64,000 bases of DNA from Elusimicrobiota bacterium (GTDB taxonomy: Bacteria; Elusimicrobiota; Elusimicrobia; UBA1565; UBA9628), in contig JACRDT010000003.1 of assembly GCA_016212795.1 (NCBI GenBank), positions 1-64,000 of the forward strand, given 5' to 3'. Under the pieces are notes generated by a model, which saw only the letters and a list, made by a program, of their open reading frames with translations, had not been told where the DNA came from and searched no databases. A program made the position numbers and the translations under genes. Positions 52,823 to 61,560 of the stretch are shown one piece after another (the stretch's first letter is position 1; every line of letters begins with the position of its first letter).

Positions 52823-53851
52823 GATCGATTCCTCAAGGCCTGCCGCCGGCAGAAGGTGGACCGGCTCCCCGTCTGGATGATGCGGCAGGCCGGACGCTAC
52901 CTCCCCGAGTACCGCGAGATCCGGTCCCGGCACTCGTTCCTCGACATGTGCCGCACCCCGGAGCTGGCGGCCCGCGTGACCCTGCAGCCCATCGAGCGCC
53001 TGGGCGTGGACGCGGCCATCCTGTTCTCCGACATCCTCGTCCCGGTCGCGGCCATGGGCGTGCCTTTGCGGTTCGAGGAAGGCCGGGGCCCGGTCCTGGG
53101 GCGCGTGGTGCGCGACCGCTCCGACGTGGGCAAGCTGAGCGTCCCGGACCCGGCCAAGGACCTGGGCTTCGTGCTGGAGGCCATCCGCATCCTGCGCAAG
53201 GAACTCGGCGGCCGGGTCCCGCTCATCGGGTTCGCCGGCCTGCCGTTCACCCTGGCCTCCTACATCGTGGAGGGCGGCAAGTCGGGCGACTTCGCGCGCC
53301 TCAAGGGCATGATGGCCGACGACCCGGCCGCCTTCTCGGCGCTCCTGGACAGGCTCGCGACCGTGACGTCCGCCTACATCCGGGCCCAGGTGGAGGCCGG
53401 GGCCCAGGCGATCCAGCTCTTCGACACCTGGGCCGGCATCCTCCCGCCCGAGGACTACGAGCGCTCGGTCCTGCCGCACACCCTCAAGGTCCTCGAAGGC
53501 TTCCCCCGGGACAGGGCCCCCGTCATCCACTACGGCGGGGACTGCCGCCGGCTCCTGCCCGTCCTCAAGAAGCTCCCCGTGGACGTGCTCTCCATCGACC
53601 ACAGGACCCCGCTCGACGAGGCGGCCGCGGCCGTCGGCCCGGGCTTCGCCCTGCAGGGCAACCTCGACCCGGAGTCGCTGCTGCGCCCCGCGGCGGAGCT
53701 CGAGGCCGCGGTCGCCGACGTGGTGCGCCGCGGCCGTTCCGCCGCGGCCCACATCTTCAACCTGGGCCACGGCATCCTGCCCTCCACCAGCCCCGACGCG
53801 GCCAAGGCCCTGATCGCCGCCGTGCATCGGCTGGGCCGCCGCGATGCCTAG
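52769..53851 (+). CDS. hemE: Uroporphyrinogen decarboxylase
   Basis: A 360-residue UROD. The signature [15 protein letters not shown] is at about residues 36-50; [37 protein letters not shown] and [12 protein letters not shown] are conserved active-site segments. It converts uroporphyrinogen III to coproporphyrinogen III. The first 18 residues ([18 protein letters not shown]) are encoded by hairpin cassette 10; normal family starts align near [10 protein letters not shown]. The only other in-frame start is a GTG in the hairpin loop. The stop codon TAG lies at the left edge of the MITE-like element that follows. Confidence 0.95.
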   Translation: MKRTQSPSATRLPVGETSDRFLKACRRQKVDRLPVWMMRQAGRYLPEYREIRSRHSFLDMCRTPELAARVTLQPIERLGVDAAILFSDILVPVAAMGVPLRFEEGRGPVLGRVVRDRSDVGKLSVPDPAKDLGFVLEAIRILRKELGGRVPLIGFAGLPFTLASYIVEGGKSGDFARLKGMMADDPAAFSALLDRLATVTSAYIRAQVEAGAQAIQLFDTWAGILPPEDYERSVLPHTLKVLEGFPRDRAPVIHYGGDCRRLLPVLKKLPVDVLSIDHRTPLDEAAAAVGPGFALQGNLDPESLLRPAAELEAAVADVVRRGRSAAAHIFNLGHGILPSTSPDAAKALIAAVHRLGRRDA

Positions 53852-54013
53852 AAGCCATTTCAAAACCCACTTGGTACGCGAAAACGCGGATGTTGGACCG
53901 GATGCAAGGCGCGAGGACCGCAGCGTACTGGAAGTACGCGGCGGTCCGAGCAACGCAGCAGACGGCCCGAAAGCCGCGTTTGCAGGCGCAAGGGGGTTTT
54001 GAAATGGCTTCTA
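53849..54013. mobile_element. MITE-like element between hemE and hemH
   Basis: 165 bp bounded by TA on each side. Inside the TA are 18-bp perfect terminal inverted repeats, GAAGCCATTTCAAAACCC (53851-53868) and its complement (53994-54011). The interior is a further imperfect palindrome around TACTGGAAGTA, with GCGAGGACCGCAGCG and GCGGTCCGAGCAACG arms. TA flanks are typical of elements moved by IS630/Tc1-type transposases; no transposase is encoded. The left end supplies the AG of the hemE TAG stop, and the right end supplies the hemH ATG. Confidence 0.8.
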
Positions 54014-54975
54014 AGCGGGTGGGCGTCGCGCTCCTCACCATGGGGGAGCCCGAGAAACTCGACGACGTCCGGCCGTTCCTCAGAAAGCTCCTCGCCGACC
54101 GCGACCTGGTGAGGCTGCCCTGGCCCGCCTTGCAGCCCGTCTTCGCCTGGGCCGTCTCGGCTCTCGGCGCGGGCCGGCTGCGCGATTCCCTCTCGCTCAT
54201 GGGCGGCGGCTCGCCGCTCGTCCGCCTGACGGGCCGGCAAGCCGAGGCCCTGCAGGCCGCCCTGGCCGCCGACGGCGACTACCGGGTGTACGCGGTCATG
54301 CGCTACTGCCGGCCCTCCGCGGCCGACGCCGCCGGCAGGATGCGGGCCGACGGGGTCTCCAGGGTCGTCGCCCTGCCCCTCTACCCGCAATACTACGACG
54401 CCACCTCCGGGTCCAGCCTCAAGGACCTTAGGGAAGCCCTGCGCCGGGAGGGCCTCCCTGCGCCGGCCGAGATCGGGTCCTGGTCGGACCACCCGGGCTA
54501 CTTGTCGGCCCTCTTCCAGGCGGTCGCGTCCACCCTCCCCGAGGACCGCGGCCGCGTCCACCTGCTGCTTTGCGGCCACGGGCTCAGGGAGCCTCTCACC
54601 GCCTCGGGGCGGGCGTATCTCGACGAGGTCGGCCGGACCCTCGCGGCCGCCCGGCAGGCCTTCCCCGGCCTGCCCTGCTCGCTGGCGTGGCAAGGCCAGA
54701 CGAGCCGGGGGCGTTGGGTCGAGCCGGCCACGTCCCGCGAGGTCGAGCGCCTCGGCCGCGCCGGCGTGAAGACCCTGGCGGTCGCGGCGCTGAGCTTCGT
54801 GAGCGACCACTCCGAGACGCTCTGGGAGCTCGACATCGAGCTTAAGAGGGCCGCGCTCGCGGCCGGCATCGAGGATTACCGGCGCGTCCCGGCCTTCAAC
54901 GATTCCCGGGGCTTCATCCTGGCCCTCCGGGACCTGGTGCTGCGGCCGCCGCCCGCATCGGGGAAGACGCCGTGA
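54004..54975 (+). CDS. hemH: Ferrochelatase (coproporphyrin or protoporphyrin)
   Basis: A 323-residue type I ferrochelatase without a C-terminal extension. Visible: VALLTMGEPEKLDDVRPFL, FVSDHSETLWELDIE (conserved Glu), and LLLCGHGLREP, where the catalytic His sits (relatives have SAHGLP). Iron insertion into coproporphyrin III would suit the AhbD-like gene upstream; protoporphyrin is the alternative. The first residues MAS come from the right terminal repeat of the MITE-like element (GAAATGGCTTC); a GTG at 54019 may be the ancestral start. The stop overlaps the hemY GTG (GTGA). Confidence 0.9.
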   Translation: MASKRVGVALLTMGEPEKLDDVRPFLRKLLADRDLVRLPWPALQPVFAWAVSALGAGRLRDSLSLMGGGSPLVRLTGRQAEALQAALAADGDYRVYAVMRYCRPSAADAAGRMRADGVSRVVALPLYPQYYDATSGSSLKDLREALRREGLPAPAEIGSWSDHPGYLSALFQAVASTLPEDRGRVHLLLCGHGLREPLTASGRAYLDEVGRTLAAARQAFPGLPCSLAWQGQTSRGRWVEPATSREVERLGRAGVKTLAVAALSFVSDHSETLWELDIELKRAALAAGIEDYRRVPAFNDSRGFILALRDLVLRPPPASGKTP

Positions 54976-56369
54976 GCCGCGTCGCGATCGTCGGCGCAGG
55001 CATCTCGGGGCTGGCCACGGCCCATTTCATCCGGCGGGAGCTCGCGGCCGCCGGCCGGGACGCCCAGCTCGTCATCCTCGAGTCCAGGAGGGTCGCGGGC
55101 GGCTCCATGCGCACCATCGCGGAGGAGGGCTACCTTATGGAGTGGGGGCCCAACGGGTTCCTCACCAACAAGCCCCACACCCTGGACCTGGTGCGCGAGC
55201 TCGGCATGGAGGCGCGCCTGCTGGGCTCGTCGGACTCGGCCCGGCGGCGCTACGTGTTCAGCGGCGGCCGGCTGCGCCGCCTGCCCGAGACGCCGCTGGC
55301 CTTCCTGTCCTCCGACCTGCTCAGCCTGCCGGGCCGGCTGCGCGTCCTGGCCGAGCCGTTCGCCCGGTCCGCCCCGGCGCGGGAGGAATCCGTGGCCGAG
55401 TTCGCCGCCCGGCGGCTGGGCGCCGAGGCCATGGAGAAGCTCATCGAGCCCATGACGGCCGGCGTCTACGCCGGCAACCCGGACCGGCTGTCCTTGGCCT
55501 CGTGCTTCCCCCGCATCAGGGAGCTGGAGGCGCGCTACGGCGGGCTCATCAAGGCCATGCTCTGCCTGCAGTGGGAGCGCCGGGGGACGGCCAAGAGCGG
55601 GATGTCCGCCGGGCCGGGCGGGGTCCTGACCTCCTTCGACACCGGGGTCGCCGCGCTCATCGAGACCCTGGCCGGCCGGCACGCCGGCGACCTGCGCCTG
55701 GCGGCCGAGGTCGAGAGGGTAAGCCGGCGCGGCGCAGGGTGGGTCCTCTCGGTACGCGAACAAGGGAGCCTCGCCGAGCTCGAGGCCGACGCCGTGGTCC
55801 TGGCCTGCCCGGCCTACGCCGCGGCCCACAGCCTCGAAGGCTTGGACGCGGGGCTGGCGGCCGAGCTCGGACGCATCCCCTACGTCCCCGTCGCGGTCGC
55901 GGCCCTGGGCTACGGCCCCGCCGACCTGGGTCGGCCTCTCGACGGCTTCGGTTTCCTCGTGCCGCGCAAGGAAGGCCGCCGCATCCTGGGCGCGCTCTGG
56001 GACTCGAGCGTCTTCCCGGGCCGCGCGCCGCTGGGCCGGGCCCTGGTCCGGGTCATGGTCGGGGGGGCGCGCCAGCCGGAGCTCGCCCGCCTGGGCCCGG
56101 ACAAGGTGCTCTCGCTCGTGAAAGAGGAGCTCGCGGCGACGATGGGAGTCAGGGCCGCGCCGGCCCTGGAGCGCGTGTTCATCCACGAGCGCGGCATCCC
56201 GCAGTACCCCGTCGGCCACCAGGCCATCCTGGAAGGCCTCGCCCGGCGGCTGGACGCGCTCCCGGGCCTGCACCTCAACAGCAACGCCTACCGCGGCATC
56301 GGCCTCAACGACTGCGTGCTGCAGTCCCGCCTTACCGCCGGGCGCCTGGCGCGGTCCCTGCCGGGCTGA
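54972..56369 (+). CDS. hemY: Proto-/coproporphyrinogen oxidase (HemY/CgoX type)
   Basis: A 465-residue FAD oxidoreductase: VAIVGAGISGLATAHFIRREL (FAD-binding GxGxxG), GGSMRTIAEEGYLMEWGPNGFLTN, EPMTAGVYAGNPDRLSL, and a C-terminal RGIPQYPVGHQ and AYRGIGLNDCVLQ that bind FAD. It oxidises a porphyrinogen to the porphyrin with O2 or another acceptor. In the coproporphyrin-dependent order (HemE, HemY, HemH, decarboxylase) the cluster is complete. The start is GTG, overlapping hemH. It ends 16 nt from the convergent cytochrome gene. Confidence 0.92.
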   Translation: MSRVAIVGAGISGLATAHFIRRELAAAGRDAQLVILESRRVAGGSMRTIAEEGYLMEWGPNGFLTNKPHTLDLVRELGMEARLLGSSDSARRRYVFSGGRLRRLPETPLAFLSSDLLSLPGRLRVLAEPFARSAPAREESVAEFAARRLGAEAMEKLIEPMTAGVYAGNPDRLSLASCFPRIRELEARYGGLIKAMLCLQWERRGTAKSGMSAGPGGVLTSFDTGVAALIETLAGRHAGDLRLAAEVERVSRRGAGWVLSVREQGSLAELEADAVVLACPAYAAAHSLEGLDAGLAAELGRIPYVPVAVAALGYGPADLGRPLDGFGFLVPRKEGRRILGALWDSSVFPGRAPLGRALVRVMVGGARQPELARLGPDKVLSLVKEELAATMGVRAAPALERVFIHERGIPQYPVGHQAILEGLARRLDALPGLHLNSNAYRGIGLNDCVLQSRLTAGRLARSLPG

Positions 56370-56385
56370 CGGAGGGGCCGCCCGC

Positions 56386-59169
56386 CTATTTGTAGGCGAA
56401 CAGCATCGCGTAGATGATGCCCACGACCAGCGACAGCCCCAGGACGAGGGCGAGGGTCCCGAACACCTTGAAGCCGCGTACCACGGCCGGGTCCATGGGG
56501 GGCTGCAGGCGCCGCTCGAGCTCCCCGCTCGCGGCCAGGGCCTCGTACTCGGCCGGCCGCTCGTGGCGGAACTCGTCGAGCGGGATGCGCCCGGTGAAGA
56601 TGACGGTGTCCATGGGGAACTTCTCCGGCCGGAAGTGCGTGTTGAAGAAGTGGATGGTGAAGATGAACCCGACGGCCAGGAGCGCCTCGTCGCTGTGGAT
56701 GATGGTGGCCACGTTCAGGACCCACCCGGGCAGGACGCGGGTCACGGCCTCGGGGAACCACAGGGCGAGCCCGGTCGCGCCGATGATGTTGACGCCCCAG
56801 AAGACCGCGAAGTAGTCGAACTTCTCCCAGTAGGTCCAGCGCCCGTAGGCGGGCCGCGGCCCCATGCCGAGGTACCAGCGCAGGGTGCCCACGACCTCCC
56901 AGGCGTCCCTCAAGGTGGGCAGCATGGTGTTCGGCCCCGTCAGCAGGCCCAGCCAGCCGCCGCAGAGCTTGAGCTTGCGCGTGAGCAGATCCCAGAGATG
57001 CGTGACGAACAGCCCCACCATGACCACGGCCGCCGCGCGGTGGAGGAAGCCCGCGCTCTCGAAGCCGCCGAGCAGGTGCGAGAGGAGCACGGCCCACCGC
57101 GTGTAGGCGAACTTCAGCGACATGCCGGTGACGGCCAGGGTCATGAAGCTCAGGATCATCGTGACGTGCATCACGCGCTCCTTGACCCCGAACCGCACGA
57201 ACTGCCTCTCCGACGGGTCGTAGTCCTTGGGCGGATGCTCGCGCCGCATCTGCAGGGAGCGCGGCAGCCACAGCAGGGTGTGGATGCCGAACACCGCGAA
57301 CGTGCCGACGAGGAGGCCCGTCATCAGCCAGAAGGTCCAGAAGATGAGCGGGTACTTCTTGGGGTCGTGGTGGGTGCTGTGGGTCAGGTACCCGGCGAAG
57401 CGCCTGGTGGCGCCGGGGTGGCACCGCTGGCAGGTCGCCACGATGTTCCGGCGGCTGAGCAGGGACCGCGGGTCGTCCACCGCCATGATGCCGTGGGAGC
57501 CGTGGCAGTCGTGGCACTTGGCGGTCTTGCCGTACCCGAGCTGGGAGACCTTGCCGTGGTAGGTCTCGAAGTAGGTCTTGGCGATCTCGCCGTGGCACTT
57601 GCCGCAGCGGTCCATGATGGAGAGCTTGAAGGAGTCCTGGTCCGTGCGGTTGATCGTGTGCGCGCTGTGGCAGGTGCTGCACACGGGGAGCTTGTCCTTG
57701 TCCTTGCGGCTCGTCGCGTGCACGCTCTCGACGAACTGGTCGTAGACGCCGTGGTGGCACTTGGAGCACGTCGCGGCGACGTTCTCCCTGTTCACGCTGG
57801 AGGCGGGGTCCGCGGCCGGCAGCACGCCGTGGGCCGTGTGGCAGCTCGTGCACATGGCCGTGACCACGAGCCCGCTCTTGAGCAGGCCCTTGCCGTGGAT
57901 GCTCTCCACATAGTGCGTCGTGATCTCGTGCTCGGCGCCCTTGTAGCGCGCGGCCGCCTTCTGGCCCTCGCGGTGGCAGCGGGCGCATAGGGCCGGGACG
58001 TTCATCGGGAAGGTCGGCGAGCGCCGGTCGGCCTTGGCGAGGATGCCGTGCGTGCCGTGGCACTCCGCGCACGCCGGGGCGTTGTGGTCCCCCTGGGCGA
58101 GGAGCGCGCCGTGGCGGCTCTTGGCGTACTGGTCCACCTGCGCGGTATGGCAGATGGAGCAGTCCACCTTCCTGGCCACGGTCTCGCACGGCCGCCGCCT
58201 GGACGGGGTCGCGCCCGTGTGGCACTGGGCGCAGGCCGTCTTGGCGTGGGTCGACCCCTTGAGCTGGCCGGCGTCCACGCGCAGGGACCTGCCGTCGGCC
58301 GAGCGGACGCCTTCGCGGGCGTGGCAGCTCAGGCAGTCCCGGTCGGCCATGCCCTGGTCGTAGAAGACCTTCCTCACCCGGTGGGGCTGGTGGCACTCCA
58401 CGCATGGGGGGATGTCGTGGGGCTTGGACTGCCAGAGCTCCCCGCGGATGACCTTGCGGTGCACGGTCTCGATCAGCGCGTGGCACTGGCCGCAGGTCTT
58501 GGCGATGTTGGCCCGGGCGATGGTGGAGCGCGGGTCCGTGTGGGGCAGGACATGGTGGGCGGTGTGGCAGGAGGTGCAGGTCGCCGACACGCTCAGGCCC
58601 TTGCTCATCAGCCCTTCGCCGTGGATGCTGACGTAGTAGTTCTCCAGGATGTTGTGCTGGGGGATGTCGCGCTGCCTGGCCACGCGCGCGCCCTCCTGGT
58701 GGCAGGAGCCGCACACGAACGGCACCTTGATCGGCGAGATCGAGGACTGGGGATCCTTGGCGGGCCGGATGTCGTGGCCGCCGTGGCAGTCGCCGCAGGA
58801 CGGGGCGAGCTTGTCGCCGCGCGCCAGGGACTTGCCGTGGAGGCTGTCGGCGTAGAGCTTCTCCTGGTCCTGGTGGCACGGCCCGCACCGGACCTTGGCC
58901 GGCTGGGCGTGAGGGAACTCGGCCTTGGCCAGGTCCGAGTGGCAGCCCACGCAGCCCACGGAGCCGTGGGAGGAGGCCTTGAACCTCTCGCCGTCCACGA
59001 ACAGCAAGACGGCCTTGCCCCCGCGTTCCGTGGAGAAGGACTTCTCGCCGTGGCAGTTCAGGCAGTCCGCGGACTCCTGGGCCATGGCGGCAGGGCAAGC
59101 CAGCAGAAGGCCCGCCGCGACCCGGATGATGAAGGAACGCGCCCTGGTCATGTTGAAGCCAGCGAGCAT
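56386..59169 (-). CDS. Nineteen-heme cytochrome c fused to a membrane cytochrome b
   Basis: A 927-residue protein. After a signal peptide (about 1-31) come 19 CXXCH motifs in about 560 residues, arranged as repeated two-heme units ending in HTAHHVLPHTDP, HGTHGILAKADRRSP, HTAHGVLPAADPASS and HGSHGIMAVDDPRS. The C-terminal 330 residues hold about five helices of a b-type cytochrome, with His in RVMHVTM, GFLHRAA, THLWDLL and IIHSDEALLAVGFIFTIHFFNTHFRPEKFP. It likely takes electrons from quinol at the membrane and passes them along a periplasmic heme wire (or the reverse). ATG at 59169 is used; ATG at 59151 gives a cleaner signal peptide. Neither has a clear Shine-Dalgarno. Confidence 0.88.
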   Translation of the reverse strand: MLAGFNMTRARSFIIRVAAGLLLACPAAMAQESADCLNCHGEKSFSTERGGKAVLLFVDGERFKASSHGSVGCVGCHSDLAKAEFPHAQPAKVRCGPCHQDQEKLYADSLHGKSLARGDKLAPSCGDCHGGHDIRPAKDPQSSISPIKVPFVCGSCHQEGARVARQRDIPQHNILENYYVSIHGEGLMSKGLSVSATCTSCHTAHHVLPHTDPRSTIARANIAKTCGQCHALIETVHRKVIRGELWQSKPHDIPPCVECHQPHRVRKVFYDQGMADRDCLSCHAREGVRSADGRSLRVDAGQLKGSTHAKTACAQCHTGATPSRRRPCETVARKVDCSICHTAQVDQYAKSRHGALLAQGDHNAPACAECHGTHGILAKADRRSPTFPMNVPALCARCHREGQKAAARYKGAEHEITTHYVESIHGKGLLKSGLVVTAMCTSCHTAHGVLPAADPASSVNRENVAATCSKCHHGVYDQFVESVHATSRKDKDKLPVCSTCHSAHTINRTDQDSFKLSIMDRCGKCHGEIAKTYFETYHGKVSQLGYGKTAKCHDCHGSHGIMAVDDPRSLLSRRNIVATCQRCHPGATRRFAGYLTHSTHHDPKKYPLIFWTFWLMTGLLVGTFAVFGIHTLLWLPRSLQMRREHPPKDYDPSERQFVRFGVKERVMHVTMILSFMTLAVTGMSLKFAYTRWAVLLSHLLGGFESAGFLHRAAAVVMVGLFVTHLWDLLTRKLKLCGGWLGLLTGPNTMLPTLRDAWEVVGTLRWYLGMGPRPAYGRWTYWEKFDYFAVFWGVNIIGATGLALWFPEAVTRVLPGWVLNVATIIHSDEALLAVGFIFTIHFFNTHFRPEKFPMDTVIFTGRIPLDEFRHERPAEYEALAASGELERRLQPPMDPAVVRGFKVFGTLALVLGLSLVVGIIYAMLFAYK

Positions 59170-59232
59170 TGTACCAAAGCGGACGAAAACCGGGACATGA
59201 CGAACCTCATGGTTCCAGGCTGATAGGTCGAC

Positions 59233-59262
59233 TTGTCGCCCGCCTCATTAATAAGGTAATTT
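59233..59262 (+). promoter_or_regulatory. Promoter of the NapC-type cytochrome operon
   Basis: TTGTCG (59233-59238), 18 nt, TAATTT (59257-59262), 13 nt before the ATG at 59276, in the 106-bp gap between the two divergent multiheme genes. An AT-rich island (ATTAATAAGGTAATTTA) is striking against the GC-rich background. Confidence 0.4.
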
Positions 59263-59275
59263 AGCCGCTCCCCGA

Positions 59276-61027
59276 ATGAACCCGGAAACCGAGAAGACCC
59301 CGGCCTGGCGCCGCTGGCTCGAAGCCATCGGCATCCGCCTCGCGCCCCACACGCGGTGGCACCAGGTGTTCCAGCCGCGCTTCCTCGTCTTCCTGGGAGC
59401 CTGCGCGTTGGGCGGGCTGGTCTTCCTGGCGGGAGCGGTCAAGTACTCGACGAGCCCCACCTTCTGCAACTCCTGCCACATCATGGCGCCGTACTACAGC
59501 GCCTGGAAGAACTCCAAGCACAGCCATGTGGCCTGCGTGGACTGCCATTACCCCCCGAGCGCGCCCCGGACGCTCCTGTGGAAGAAGTTCCAGGCCCTGT
59601 CCCAGGTGGTCAAATACGTCACCAGGACCTACTCCTCCAAGCCCTTCGCCGAGGTCGAGGACACGTCCTGCCTGCGCTCGGGCTGCCATTCCCAACGCCT
59701 CCTGGAGGGCAAGGTCGTGACGAAGGCCGGCATCCGCTTCGACCACCGGCCGCACGTCACCCAGGCGCGGCGCGGCCGCCAGCTGCGCTGCGTCTCCTGC
59801 CATTCCCAAGTGGTGGTCGGCAAGCACATCGAGGTGACCTACGACACCTGCTACCTCTGCCATTTCAAGGGCCGCGGGGAAGGCCGGTCCCTCCAGCCGC
59901 TCGGCGGCTGCCTCGGCTGCCACACGCTGCCGGCCAGGGACATCCGCATCGGGAACATGACCTACCGCCACAAGGACTTCGTCACCAAGCAGGGCGTCCC
60001 GTGCGGGAACTGCCACCTCGAGGTCGTGCGGGGCAAGGGCGAGGCGCCCCAGGAGCGCTGCCTCATCTGCCACAACCAGCCGGAGAAGCTCGCCCGCTAC
60101 GGCGACATCCCCTTCATCCACGAGAACCACGTCACCAAGCACAACATCGCCTGCTTCCACTGCCACCAGGAGATGAGCCACGGCGCCGCGGAAGCCCCGG
60201 AGAAAGTGCCCCCCATCGCAGGCGGCGCGCAGCCCTCCGCGGCCGCGCCGGCCGCGCCGCCCGCCCCGGCGGCGCACAGCGCCATGCCCACCCTGACCTT
60301 CGACTGCTCCTACTGCCACCAGGGCAAGCACTCGGGCCAGCTCGAGATGTACTCCGGGAAGGCGTCTCCCCTGGGCCTGCCCGACATGCCCAGCCCCATG
60401 TTCCTCGCCAACGTGGACTGCGTGGGCTGCCACTACGCCGAGACCGGCGGCAAGGCCGCCGAGTTCACCGGCAAGACCGAGAAGGCCTCGGAGCAGGCCT
60501 GCGTCAAGTGCCACGGCGCCCGGTTCAAGGGCATCCTGCAGGAGACCCGGGACGAGCTGCGCAAGACCCTCGAGCAGCTGGCGGCCAAGTCCGCGGCGGT
60601 CCGGGCCGGCTTGGCCAAGTCCGCCCTCAAGGACGGCGAGCGCAAGGCGCTGTCTTCTGCCGCGGCCCACGCCGACCGGCTGGTCTCCTTCGTCCTGGCC
60701 GGCCACGGGGACCACAACATCTACCTGGCATCGGAGGCCCTGCGGCGCGCCGACAAGGCCCTGTCGGAAGCCGGGGCCAAGGCCGGCGCCGAGGCGGCCG
60801 ACCTGTCGTCTTTCCCGCTCATCTCGGGGAGCTACTGCGCCACGCTCTGCCACCAGAAGGTCGGCGTGAAGGTGCCCCCGGACACCGTGCGCGCCTTCGG
60901 CAAGGCCATGCCTCACAAGAACCACGCCGACATGCTGGGCTGCGTCAACTGCCACGACATCGGCGGCCACAAGAAGGTCCCCCTGCGCAAGGGCGTGAAG
61001 TCCAAGTGCGCCGAGTGCCATCCGTAG
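59276..61027 (+). CDS. NapC/NirT-type multiheme cytochrome c, 13 to 15 hemes
   Basis: A 583-residue membrane-anchored cytochrome: one N-terminal helix (FLVFLGACALGGLVFLAGA), then a NapC-like start (PTFCNSCHIMAPYYSAWKNSKHSHVACVDCHYPP). There are 13 CXXCH sites, plus two widened motifs, CLRSGCH (C-x4-C-H) and CATLCH (C-x3-C-H), that could bind two more hemes. An Ala/Pro-rich linker near residue 315 splits two heme domains, and a helical heme-free segment (ETRDELRKTLEQLAAKSAAV) lies in the second. It should oxidise menaquinol or accept electrons from the NrfD module encoded downstream. Confidence 0.85.
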   Translation: MNPETEKTPAWRRWLEAIGIRLAPHTRWHQVFQPRFLVFLGACALGGLVFLAGAVKYSTSPTFCNSCHIMAPYYSAWKNSKHSHVACVDCHYPPSAPRTLLWKKFQALSQVVKYVTRTYSSKPFAEVEDTSCLRSGCHSQRLLEGKVVTKAGIRFDHRPHVTQARRGRQLRCVSCHSQVVVGKHIEVTYDTCYLCHFKGRGEGRSLQPLGGCLGCHTLPARDIRIGNMTYRHKDFVTKQGVPCGNCHLEVVRGKGEAPQERCLICHNQPEKLARYGDIPFIHENHVTKHNIACFHCHQEMSHGAAEAPEKVPPIAGGAQPSAAAPAAPPAPAAHSAMPTLTFDCSYCHQGKHSGQLEMYSGKASPLGLPDMPSPMFLANVDCVGCHYAETGGKAAEFTGKTEKASEQACVKCHGARFKGILQETRDELRKTLEQLAAKSAAVRAGLAKSALKDGERKALSSAAAHADRLVSFVLAGHGDHNIYLASEALRRADKALSEAGAKAGAEAADLSSFPLISGSYCATLCHQKVGVKVPPDTVRAFGKAMPHKNHADMLGCVNCHDIGGHKKVPLRKGVKSKCAECHP

Positions 61028-61102
61028 GACCACCCTCCCCCCGGGGGATGACCGCGGTCATAGCGTCCGGCCGCCCGGATTGCTAAACTATCCTTGCCGA
61101 CC

Positions 61103-61558
61103 ATGAAGGACATCGAGCACCTCGTCAGAGTCGCGGTCATCTTTCTGACGGCGATCGCCTTCTTCCTCGTCGCCCGGGCGATGATCAAGCCTCCCGACTA
61201 CGGCAAGCTCGGCCGCTACCGCGCCGGCGCCCTGGACGACATCAAGGCCCTGCCTGTCAAGTACGCGGGGCAGGCCTCGTGCGCCGGCTGCCATAAGGCC
61301 CAAGCCAAGGAGAAGGCGGGCTCGAGCCACCGCGGCATGGCCTGCGAATCGTGCCACGGCGCGCTCGCGGCCCACGCCGCGGCCCCCAAGGGCCCCAAGC
61401 CCTCCAAGCCCTCGGAAGCCGAGATGAGGCGGTTCTGCCTGCGCTGCCACGAGGCCAGCGTCTCCCGGCCCGCGAAATTCCCGACGGTCGACGATTCCAA
61501 GCACAACCCCGACGTGGCCTGCAGCATGTGCCACAAGCCACACGCTCCTAAACTTTGA
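61103..61558 (+). CDS. Small membrane-anchored tetraheme cytochrome c
   Basis: A 151-residue protein with one N-terminal helix (VRVAVIFLTAIAFFLVARAMI) and four CXXCH sites (CAGCH, CESCH, CLRCH, CSMCH). It resembles the small cytochrome c subunits found with NrfD-type quinone modules. It lies 75 nt after the NapC-type gene and its stop is 2 nt before the ferredoxin ATG, so it is part of the same operon. A TAAACT at 61084 might be an internal -10 box. Confidence 0.85.
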   Translation: MKDIEHLVRVAVIFLTAIAFFLVARAMIKPPDYGKLGRYRAGALDDIKALPVKYAGQASCAGCHKAQAKEKAGSSHRGMACESCHGALAAHAAAPKGPKPSKPSEAEMRRFCLRCHEASVSRPAKFPTVDDSKHNPDVACSMCHKPHAPKL

Positions 61559-61560
61559 CC

